A program made the position numbers and the translations under genes. Below the pieces are notes generated by a model. It was not told the origin of the DNA. It did not search any database and was given only the letters and a program-made list of their open reading frames with translations. Below are positions 18,751 through 26,135 of a stretch of 26,569 nt of DNA, piece by piece. The stretch lies in the NCBI GenBank assembly GCA_030180075.1, contig JASNJN010000069.1, positions 1 to 26,569 of the forward strand, written 5' to 3'. The first letter of the stretch is position 1, and each line of letters opens with the position of its first letter. This DNA is from Mikrocytos mackini. Its lineage: Eukaryota > Endomyxa > Ascetosporea > Mikrocytida > Mikrocytiidae.

Positions 18751-18756
18751 AATTAA
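18683..18756. repeat. Dispersed 74-bp direct repeat, copy 2
   Basis: Second copy of the repeat at 17767-17840, in the same orientation, 916 bp further on. It ends about 40 bp upstream of the MULE transposase start and carries that gene's AAATTT-like tract. Confidence 0.85.
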
Positions 18757-18796
18757 ATTTTTTCTTTTAAATATAAAATATACACGCGGTGAGAAG

Positions 18797-20281
18797 ATGG
18801 AGATAATTACAAAGTACAATCAAACGCAATCAATAGACGATACATATGAATATTTTCTGACCAAATCCGATGAAATAACGACAAAGTTGGACGTGGTTTC
18901 CAAAAATTATATTCGTTTGCTGGTTGGCAAATATTGTAAGAACGAAAGACTTGATAATGATGATTTGAAAAGCTTATTAAAGAATTTAAAAATTCTAGAG
19001 TCAACAAAAGAAATAAATGTCTTATATAAACTTTTGCCAGAAGTTGCGCAGAATCCCACTAAAACCAAAGACCAGATCAGTAGTAAGTTTGTACTTCTGT
19101 TTACAACCAAACATCAAGATATTTTCCTAAAAGAGAACAATGTGAATACTTTATTAATAGATACTACTTTTGGTACGAATATGTACAACTACAGGATGAT
19201 CATTGGACTAACTCTAAAACACTATTCTGAAAGTGTCCCCATTTTTTACATAATATCTTCTGATGAGCGTGAAACAACCCTTCTACCATGCTTCGGGGCA
19301 CTAAAGAATAAATATGAAAAATTAAAAATAACTTACTTAACAAGTGATCTGGCTCCCAATTTCTACAATGCAATATGCCATTCATATGGTTCTCAAACAC
19401 ACTGGCTATGGTGTGAGTGGCACTTTGTCAATGCGGTTCATAGAAAGATACACAACTTTATTAAAACAAATACAGTAAAATCAAAAGTTATTGAGAAGTT
19501 TAAATTACTTAACTTAGCAGTTGAAATGGCTAAATTTACATCGTTATATGACGAATTCTTATCATATACATCAAAAAACTGTTTGAATTTCCACAATTAT
19601 TTCGTCAAGTACTACAAAGGAAAAGAAGTTAACTGGGCAACGGTCCATAGAACAACCCTCGAACTAAATGTTAATATGTTCTGCGAGTCGTTCTTTAGAA
19701 CGTTCAAAAAGTATGTATTGAAAGGAAGACGACAAAACCGTCTCGATTTTTTGATTTCCAAGATAAAATCTAATGATTTTAAAATATGGAAAGAAGACTA
19801 CGTACGAGTCTATACAGGTAATAAGTGTAACATCAACTTCAGAGAGAAAATGGCGGCCAAGCACCATACAACGGCGGAATCTATTGACCCAAGGAATATA
19901 ATACATGAACAAGGTACGAAATATTTCTACTATTCGAATTATATTATGATTGATAACACTGGAAACAAAGAATGTACATGCCAATTTCCTCTGTGTCACA
20001 AGTGTGGTAATTGTTATCACGATGTTATCTGCAGCTGTCCTTGTTATTCTAAATCAAAACAACTGTGTAAACATATTCACAGTCTTTTTATAAATAAAAA
20101 AATTATAAAAAGTGAAACCCACATTCTTAAAGCACCACTTAATATAAAAGAACCAAAAGAACAGGAAAATATGACAACAATTACCACGAAGAAGCAGCAG
20201 TTATCGAATATCCTGTTGATTATGACGATTCTATTGACACCAAGAATCGTACAATTAATAAAACGATATATTTTAAAGTAG
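18797..20281 (+). CDS. MULE (Mutator-like) transposase, main reading frame
   Basis: A DDE transposase of the Mutator-like superfamily that would cut and paste its own element in the nucleus. The catalytic residues are Asp122 in LLIDTTFGTN, Asp184 in YLTSDLAPNF and Glu297 in NMFCESFFRTFKK, with the MULE-specific Cys206-x-Trp-His209 motif (CEWHF) between the second Asp and the Glu. A SWIM-type zinc finger follows: Cys393-x-Cys395 and Cys424-x-His426, with a 28-residue gap that holds eight further cysteines and two histidines. The frame closes at 20281, but coding sequence clearly goes on in the next frame (see next entry), so the gene is frameshifted near 20116-20170. An AAATTT-like tract lies about 30 bp upstream. 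No terminal inverted repeats found. Confidence 0.85.
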   Translation: MEIITKYNQTQSIDDTYEYFLTKSDEITTKLDVVSKNYIRLLVGKYCKNERLDNDDLKSLLKNLKILESTKEINVLYKLLPEVAQNPTKTKDQISSKFVLLFTTKHQDIFLKENNVNTLLIDTTFGTNMYNYRMIIGLTLKHYSESVPIFYIISSDERETTLLPCFGALKNKYEKLKITYLTSDLAPNFYNAICHSYGSQTHWLWCEWHFVNAVHRKIHNFIKTNTVKSKVIEKFKLLNLAVEMAKFTSLYDEFLSYTSKNCLNFHNYFVKYYKGKEVNWATVHRTTLELNVNMFCESFFRTFKKYVLKGRRQNRLDFLISKIKSNDFKIWKEDYVRVYTGNKCNINFREKMAAKHHTTAESIDPRNIIHEQGTKYFYYSNYIMIDNTGNKECTCQFPLCHKCGNCYHDVICSCPCYSKSKQLCKHIHSLFINKKIIKSETHILKAPLNIKEPKEQENMTTITTKKQQLSNILLIMTILLTPRIVQLIKRYILK

Positions 20282-20607
20282 AAAAGGATAGAGAACAACT
20301 TATAACGTCAATAACAACATGTAGTGAAAATATAAAGAAACATGATTATAATGGAATGTCTATTTGCTCCTTGGAAAAGGTTGTTTTCCTTTTACATAAA
20401 ATATGTGATATTTACTTAGAAGATCCTTTAGGCAAATGTAAAGATGTAAACCCGTTGGAAAAGAATTCAAATGATGAAGATGGTAGTTTCAAGACACAGA
20501 GAACGTTGATGAGGATGAAAACTGCTGGGAGAAAAAAGAAAGGTATGTTTGTTGAAGACAGATGTCCTTTGTGCAAAAAGATTATTAAAAAGAACGATGA
20601 CCCTTGA
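20170..20607 (+). pseudogene. MULE transposase C-terminus in a shifted frame
   Basis: This frame is open from 20116 to the stop at 20605-20607 and carries on from the transposase reading frame after a one-step frame change in the A-rich stretch near 20150-20170. It reads YHEEAAVIEYPVDYDDSID, later ICSLEKVVFLLHKICDIYLE, and ends with a Lys/Arg-rich segment and a zinc-knuckle-like RCPLCKKIIKK. Composition is far more protein-like than the out-of-frame tail of the main ORF (LLIMTILLTP). A real mutation, a sequencing error or a programmed shift would each explain it. Confidence 0.6.
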
Positions 20608-22014
20608 ATACATACAACAATATGCTATATTTTCGCAAGTACATTTCACCGAAAATGTGTGCTTGATAAGATGAAGGTATCAAATAACATGAACATCGAT
20701 AATGGGAAATTTAGTTGTTGTAACTAAAGTTAAAGCGATAAATTACTGAACTAGAGATGTAAATTTAATGTAAATTCTATGCGTAAGCACTTCCTATTTT
20801 ATAATCCATATTTCCTAAATCCTAAACTGTTTGAAATGCATTATTTCTACGCTCTGTTTATGTAACCTCGGAAGACACTAATACGTTAAGGAAGTTCATT
20901 CCAGTCCAAAATCAATATCTATTTATCGAAATTAAAATAATTCGATTTTATTATATTTTAATTACTTATTTACTAACATATAGACATACCCCTTTATTTT
21001 ATTACATATGTTCTTTTATTAAGCATCCTTGGAAATCTTTATACACCATGCTATTTTAAGTGTGATTCCTAAAGTAGTGATGTAACCTAACCTCTAAGAA
21101 GTAAATTGATCGTTGGGTAATTATAATAGAAACCGGAGATTGCTGAATTTATATTTTCGTTACATGTTTTATTTTGTAGTATCTTTACATGTTGTTACAA
21201 TCATTATCGAATTCTTTAATTTAAACCTGTTGTTATTCGATTTAATTGATCTGGACAAAGATACTGCAATACTATTTTCATTATCTTCGATTGAAAAGAC
21301 CAATTTGTTTTGTTAGGTCAATAATTCTTCTATTATTCTAACACTTCCCTTCACTTAATCCTAATAAGCACAAGTCTTGCGGATCTGCGACCCCTGAGTT
21401 ATAACAGCGCATATTTGTCTGTTTTGTTTAAAGGTATGCGAGTAACTTCATGGAGAAATATTTATATTCGGTTCAAATATGGGCAGGGCTGGAGTGTTCT
21501 GTTATTATGCGGCTTGATGACATAATTAGAACGACTAATCGTAATCCAAAGCTAATTGCTGTATAGAAGAGAACTAGTGGCATCGTTAGAGTAGCCATGT
21601 CACTTAAAGCCAAAACGCAGAATGCTTATCTTATTGTCTATTACAGGGCAAAATCTTCATAAAGTTAAGCCGGGATCATTAGTTAAGTATGTTAAGAATG
21701 TGTGTTGAGTTATGTTGCCAATGGAGTTCTGTATAAAGAAAGATTGGGTTAAGAATAAAAATTTAAAATTTAAAATTTCAAATTAAATATTTGATTACCA
21801 AACTTCATAGACACAATAAATAAATGATAGTTGCGTAAAAAATGATACAAAAAGAAACATAAATATATATAGTATAATAATTTATTATTTAAAGTAATTA
21901 TACAACAAGAAAATTTCGCAGATTGGTGTGCTTTGTATTTTTTTATACCGTTGAGTGCGCTTAGGCCATTTTTGGACTATTTTTTTAATACATCATTAAT
22001 ATTGGTACAACTAT
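20608..22014. other. 1.4-kb gene-free region
   Basis: I see no convincing gene here. A 67-codon frame at 21113-21316 starts only at a TTG and is very hydrophobic, so I reject it. The part 21350-21730 is less AT-rich than the rest and may be a decayed gene or element, but no frame is convincing. A short GGTTCAAAT at 21474 is not backed by a tRNA cloverleaf. A triple AAATTT-like run sits at 21759-21785 with no gene directly after it. Confidence 0.45.
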
Positions 22015-22019
22015 ACTCA

Positions 22020-22952
22020 AGTAACCGTGAGTATGTAGAGATAGAACAACCTCAAGCACATGCTTCCTTTTGGAAAAACATTTGGGAAGTGCCACAAAAC
22101 GTGGACACAAGCAAGCTTGAGGATGCAATAAGTCGCTGTAGATTCAACAAGCATTCCACCCGGTTGACACACAGTCCGATCAAAGTGGAGGAAGTAGAGC
22201 GTGCTCTAACCTTCACGGCACCATGGAAAGCATGTGGCCCGGACGGTGTGTACCCACACCTATACAAGATGTTCAAAAAGAAAATCTGTATCATCCTCGC
22301 CAGGTTATTTAACAAACTATGGCTAGGCGAGGAGAATCCGGAAAAATGGTTCACTATTGGGCGAACAATTCTTTTCTTCAAAAACGCTGAAGACAAGGCT
22401 TTGCCCAAGAACTACCGCCCACTATAAATAGAATAAATAAATAAATACATGTTACAAAGTGTTCACTTCGGTTATCGAAGGCAGGGTTATAAAAACACTG
22501 TTGGAAACAGGAAACTGGGACCCAGAACAACGTGCATTAATTAGCAAAAGAAGGGGTTGTTTGGATGCTCACCTAATAAGTGAGATGGTAATAAGCACCT
22601 GCCAGAAGATCACGAAAGCACCCATAAACTGTGCATACATTGACTTCTGCAAGGCTTACGACTCCATCAGTCACCAAGCTCTGATCAGAATGATCGAAGT
22701 GACGACAGAGTCAACCATCAACAAACCGAACAGGATTGTTGCAACGTTAAAAGCGTTAATACCCAATTGGTGTACGTATATAACGAACACCAGAGGGAAC
22801 AAGATACGAATAGACATCAAAAGAGGGATATTCCAAGGGGACAAAATGTCTCCAACCTTGTTATATGTAGCATTAACCGTGTTGAAAGCCAACTACGACC
22901 GGTCAATGTCAATAAAGACATTGGTTGATGACGTCCAAGTAGATATAATGTA
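22020..22952 (+). pseudogene. Non-LTR retrotransposon reverse transcriptase, frameshifted and truncated
   Basis: The first frame (to 22427) reads FWKNIWEVPQ, then APWKACGPDGVYPHLYKMFK, then WFTIGRTILFFKNAED and KNYRPL. This is the N-terminal half of an R2/R4-type reverse transcriptase. About 25 bp of TAAATA-type repeat then break the frame, and the second frame (from about 22444) resumes with CYKVFTSVIE. Motif A follows as CAYIDFCKAYDSISHQALI, motif B as GIFQGDKMSPTLL, and motif C as TLVDDVQV (the FxDD box, here L-V-D-D). A stop comes eight residues after motif C, so the thumb and endonuclease are missing. Inactive. Confidence 0.82.
22428..22450. repeat. (TAAA)n-like insertion within the RT pseudogene
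   Basis: TAGAATAAATAAATAAATAC separates the RPL and CYKVFT blocks, which are close neighbours in related reverse transcriptases. It looks like microsatellite growth or a small insertion that disrupted the frame. Confidence 0.5.
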
Positions 22953-23018
22953 ATGGTTATACATGGACATCTGATCCATGGGCGAATTTCTGAACTTTTT
23001 CTAAAACATTTAAAATTT

Positions 23019-23279
23019 ATGAAATCTTTAAAATATATTTATTTAAATCTAAATTGCTCATCCAAATTCAAATCTGCTAAACGGTACGTAAAACTCCTTC
23101 TTTGGGAGAAAGCCACCACAACCATGTCTTTTCTTTTATTAACATTTTCTTGTTGGAATGTTCCTATTCCGACAGTAAATATTATAAAATTTGCAAATCT
23201 TAATGGGGTTGATTTTATAAGAAAAAGTTTTAAACATTTTGATAATTTTAAAACTAAACACAAAAAAATCCTTATTTGA
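23019..23279 (+). CDS. Possible small ORF with AAATTT start tract
   Basis: An 86-codon frame from ATG 23019 to a stop at 23277-23279. The ATG follows TTTAAAATTT directly, which resembles the start tracts of other genes here. The product is basic and Lys/Phe/Asn/Leu-rich with no recognised family; a hydrophobic patch lies near TMSFLLLTFSCW. In such AT-rich sequence this could be chance. Confidence 0.2.
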   Translation: MKSLKYIYLNLNCSSKFKSAKRYVKLLLWEKATTTMSFLLLTFSCWNVPIPTVNIIKFANLNGVDFIRKSFKHFDNFKTKHKKILI

Positions 23280-23425
23280 TAAAAGCTTCTTTTCCTTCAA
23301 TCACAGGCCATTTCCAATAATATATTTAATTAATACCTAGCTGTGGAATGTTTTACCATGTGTGACTATATTCTACATATGTTATTTTCTTATAATTTTT
23401 CTTATTTTACACATTAGATCAAATT

Positions 23426-23605
23426 CTACTTTTTATTTACTTTTCCTTTAAATTTTTGTCCCTTTGTCTTCTTCCAAAATGTATACCACACAGCCCATGA
23501 TACTATCAGCGTCAAAATAACACACACCATAACAATGAGAACAATATACAACTTGCTTCCATTTATCATTCCTTCAACACCATCAACAAAAATCTTTGTA
23601 GAATA
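23426..23605 (-). pseudogene. 3' segment of a transposon-split membrane-protein gene
   Basis: Sixty codons on the minus strand with no start of their own, ending in TAG at 23426-23428. They encode a hydrophilic lead, then one strong membrane helix (LYIVLIVMVCVILTLIVSWA and on), then a basic tail ending in GKVNKK. This looks like the C-terminal anchor and short cytoplasmic tail of a single-pass protein. The segment joins the part at 25446-25750 in register once the Tc1/mariner element and one TA copy are removed. Confidence 0.7.
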
Positions 23606-23922
23606 CAGTCCTGGTAAAAGATTAAGAGACAGATGAAAGAAATTAAGAGAATGCGGAAATAAATTAAAAGAATGTGGTAATAAATTAAGAGAATGTGGTA
23701 ACTAATTAAGAGAATGCGGAAATTAATTAAGATAGTGTTGAACCTAATTAAGAGAATGCGGTAAATAATTAAGAGAATTTTAGAATTAAATAAATTTCAA
23801 TTAAATATAACATAAAATAAATTCATAACTAAAATGTATAATAAATCTAAACCAAAATTTTAACATGTGTTATATTCTTTCTCATATATTTATTTAATAT
23901 ATTTCCTTGTACATTTTCCAAA
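23606..23922 (+). repeat. Left terminal inverted repeat with eight 21-bp tandem units
   Basis: After the terminal CAGTCCTGGTAAAA come eight units of about 21 bp with a consensus like TTAAGAGAATGYGGWAAT plus AAA or TAA (23620-23787), then about 135 bp of unique AT-rich sequence. It pairs with 25148-25443. The left copy has one unit more (the diverged unit with GATAGTGTTGAACC). Confidence 0.88.
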
Positions 23923-23970
23923 TTTTCTTTTTAATTGTAACTAATATTCTTCTTTGTTTTGTACCATTAA

Positions 23971-25176
23971 ATGAATTATGATGATCTATTCGGTAAAGGA
24001 AACTACCAATTCGTTAATACTCATGGTGAAATAGATTATGGAAACGAGTATGAATATGGTGAATCTGAACAATTTAAACTCCCCAAAATGTCCCAGATGA
24101 TTCTTAGTTGTATTGAAAACAATCGTGTAGATTCTGTATGTGCTTCACCTCCTAGTTTGTCTTATAGCCCGTCCAATATTTTTGAGAACACGTTTATCGG
24201 TACCTATAGTAGAAAATGTACAACTGTTACTCCTGCTATTCTTGGAAACATACGTGAATGTCTCAAAAGAGTCGAGCCTATCAAGGACATGGCAAAGTGG
24301 CTTAAAATGGGAACTTCTACTGTGTACAAAATAAAAAGTAAAATTGAAGGAAATGAAAACATTGTGTGCACTAAACGTGGACGTAAGAAGATGGATTCTG
24401 ATACAAGGATTGACAATATAAAAGAATTACTACTTTTGAACCCCTTACTAACTCAACAAGAACTTAAAGAAAAGCTTAACCTCGCCTGTTCACTTAAAAC
24501 TATATCAAATCTGATCAAAAAGGCAGGATTCAGTAGAAAAAGAGTAAATAAACAATGTGCTAACAAAAATTCCGAAGAAAACATTGTAAAACAAAAGGAA
24601 TACTTAAGGAAAATCATGAATGAAAACAACGAAGATCTTCTTTTTGCAGACGAATCCGGATTTAACAGACATCTATCTCCAGCTTATGAGTATGCACCAA
24701 AGGCACATGATTGTATAATTGAAGTACCAGGTTCTAAAGGCTGTAATGTCACATTAACGATGGGAATTTCAATTAATGGAGTAGTTGGGTTTTGCGCAAA
24801 AGAAGGATCAATGGATGGGCCGCAATTTTCTACATTCTTTACAGAAACCTTATACCCAAGAATTCAACAGGAGAAGTGTACGATCATTCTTGATAACGCC
24901 TCAATTTATCGCTATACTTTCAACAATATGAGCATTGACAAAGACAGAGAAGTTATATTTTTACCACCATATTGCCCGGAATTGAACTCAATCGAAGAGG
25001 TATTTAATGAAATTAAAGCGAAATTTAAGAAAATAAAGCCATTGTGTAAATCTTCACAGGAAATCATTGAAAGAATAACAAGCATAATAAACAAAGACTA
25101 CATTAATAAAAATTTTGGAAGTTATTATAATCACATGAGACAAAATGTTTGGAAAATGTACAAGGAAATATATTAA
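23971..25176 (+). CDS. Tc1/mariner-type transposase (DDE_3), intact
   Basis: A 401-residue cut-and-paste transposase that would bind the element's end repeats and move it to TA sites. After an acidic N-terminal extension of about 90 residues come two helix-turn-helix regions: the first near 96-124 (IKDMAKWLKMGTSTVYKIKS) and the second near 150-190 (LTQQELKEKLNLACSLKTIS). A basic AT-hook-like linker (KRGRKK) joins them. The catalytic core has Asp227 in LLFADESGF, Asp308 in TIILDNASIY and Glu342 in YCPELNSIEEVF. The spacing is 33 residues, or 34 if Glu343 acts. The ORF has no frameshift or stop. The last nine codons lie in the right inverted repeat. The ATG at 23971 is 48 bp inside the left repeat's end. 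Confidence 0.93.
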   Translation: MNYDDLFGKGNYQFVNTHGEIDYGNEYEYGESEQFKLPKMSQMILSCIENNRVDSVCASPPSLSYSPSNIFENTFIGTYSRKCTTVTPAILGNIRECLKRVEPIKDMAKWLKMGTSTVYKIKSKIEGNENIVCTKRGRKKMDSDTRIDNIKELLLLNPLLTQQELKEKLNLACSLKTISNLIKKAGFSRKRVNKQCANKNSEENIVKQKEYLRKIMNENNEDLLFADESGFNRHLSPAYEYAPKAHDCIIEVPGSKGCNVTLTMGISINGVVGFCAKEGSMDGPQFSTFFTETLYPRIQQEKCTIILDNASIYRYTFNNMSIDKDREVIFLPPYCPELNSIEEVFNEIKAKFKKIKPLCKSSQEIIERITSIINKDYINKNFGSYYNHMRQNVWKMYKEIY

Positions 25177-25443
25177 ATAAATATATGAGAAAAAATATAA
25201 TACATTTTAAAATTTTGGTTTAGATTTATTATACATTTTAGTTATGAATTTATTTTATGTTATATTTAATTGAAATTTATTTAATTTTAAAATTCTCTTA
25301 ATTATTTACCNCANTCTCTTAATTAATTTCCACATTCTCTTAATNAGTTACCGCATTCTCTTAATTTATTACCACATTCTCTTAATTTATTTCCGCATTC
25401 TCTTAATTTCTTTCATCTGTCTCTTAATCTTTTACCAGGACTG
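25148..25443 (-). repeat. Right terminal inverted repeat with seven 21-bp tandem units
   Basis: Reverse complement of the left repeat, one 21-bp unit shorter, with only a handful of base differences. Three undetermined bases (25311, 25314, 25345) fall in the tandem units. Its inner end covers the last nine codons and stop of the transposase gene. Confidence 0.88.
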
Positions 25444-25445
25444 TA

Positions 25446-25750
25446 AACATTTTCACAGCCCGACGACATTTCCTTCCGTCCTATAACTCTTATCAATTTA
25501 TCGTCTCTAATAACAGCGCACATTTCCACATTAAATGTTTCATTATCCTCGGTTTTTATTTTCTCTTTAGTAATAAACGACGCAATTTTATCACCCCTTT
25601 TCAATCCTTCTATTTTCTTCATTAGATGGCCAAGTGTATTGTCGTCCTGTTCAACTTCAGTAGGTTTATACTTTTGTTTAAAAGATAACTTTGGGCTTTT
25701 TGTAACGACTATTTTAGCGCCGTACTTTTTCTGAATTTTCACTCTATTAA
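25446..25750 (-). pseudogene. Middle segment of the transposon-split membrane-protein gene
   Basis: About 100 codons on the minus strand between two transposons. As it stands it has no ATG: the first usable codon is GTG at 25742, with a stop just upstream inside the MITE. It now reads eight codons into the Tc1/mariner end before a stop (25413). The product is charged and soluble (LGHLMKKIEGLKRGDKIASF; CAVIRDDKLIRVIGRKEM). After removal of each element with one target-site copy (TTAA on the right, TA on the left), the frame is continuous with both flanking segments. Confidence 0.7.
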
Positions 25751-26129
25751 CACGTTATCTGTGTTGACAAACTAAAACTTTTTAATATTTAAAAAATTTT
25801 ATATGAACTTAATAATGATAATTAAATGTCATATTATATATTTAGTACTGGTCATCTATTTTATGAATTTCAAAAACTGAAAATGTTTAAAATTTTAAAT
25901 TATAAGTGACATAAAAATTTTGTAAGATATTTTTGTGTTTTAAAAAAGCAAAGTTTAGTTTTTCAACATATAAATTTTATTTAAGTACTTTTTGTCGTAA
26001 TTCGACATTTTATGAGGTTTAAAATTTCTAAAACAAATTTTATGTCATGTACCCATTTCGGTACATTTCACAGATGACGTCAATTTTCGAGTGTACCCAA
26101 ATGAATACACATCACAGATAACGTGTTAA
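25747..26129. mobile_element. 383-bp piggyBac-like MITE flanked by TTAA
   Basis: A perfect 13-bp inverted pair, CACGTTATCTGTG (25751-25763) and CACAGATAACGTG (26113-26125), is bounded on each side by TTAA (25747-25750 and 26126-26129). TTAA duplication and 13-bp ends are the piggyBac pattern. A degenerate copy of the end, CACAGATGACGTC (26069-26081), sits 44 bp inside the right end, similar to the internal repeats of piggyBac. The interior is AT-rich and has no ORF, so it is non-autonomous. It interrupts the minus-strand gene in this region. Confidence 0.8.
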
Positions 26130-26135
26130 TAAAGT
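26049..26135. repeat. Imperfect 44-bp tandem duplication at MITE right end
   Basis: GTACCCATTTCGGTACA...CACAGATGACGTC and GTACCCAAATGAATACA...CACAGATAACGTG are two diverged copies of the same block, offset by 44 bp. The block contains the terminal repeat, so it probably holds the transposase-binding site. Confidence 0.65.

Larger units (their letters stand above)
23606..25443. mobile_element. Complete-looking Tc1/mariner (IS630-type) transposon, 1838 bp
   Basis: The ends are perfect inverted copies, starting CAGTCCTGGTAAAAGATTAA, and each end is flanked by TA (23604-23605 and 25444-25445), the Tc1/mariner target-site duplication. The element has inverted repeats of 317 bp (left) and 296 bp (right) that are nearly identical, and one intact transposase gene. 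Near-identical ends and an uninterrupted transposase point to a recent insertion. It sits inside a minus-strand gene and splits it. Confidence 0.93.

Noticed and set aside
20110-20180. Programmed ribosomal frameshift in the MULE gene
   Set aside because: No clear slippery heptamer plus pseudoknot was seen, and ordinary decay or a sequencing error is simpler.
21113-21316. 67-codon hydrophobic frame
   Set aside because: Starts only at a TTG and has no supporting signal.
21460-21500. Possible tRNA T-loop (GGTTCAAAT)
   Set aside because: No acceptor stem, D-arm or anticodon arm could be fitted around it.
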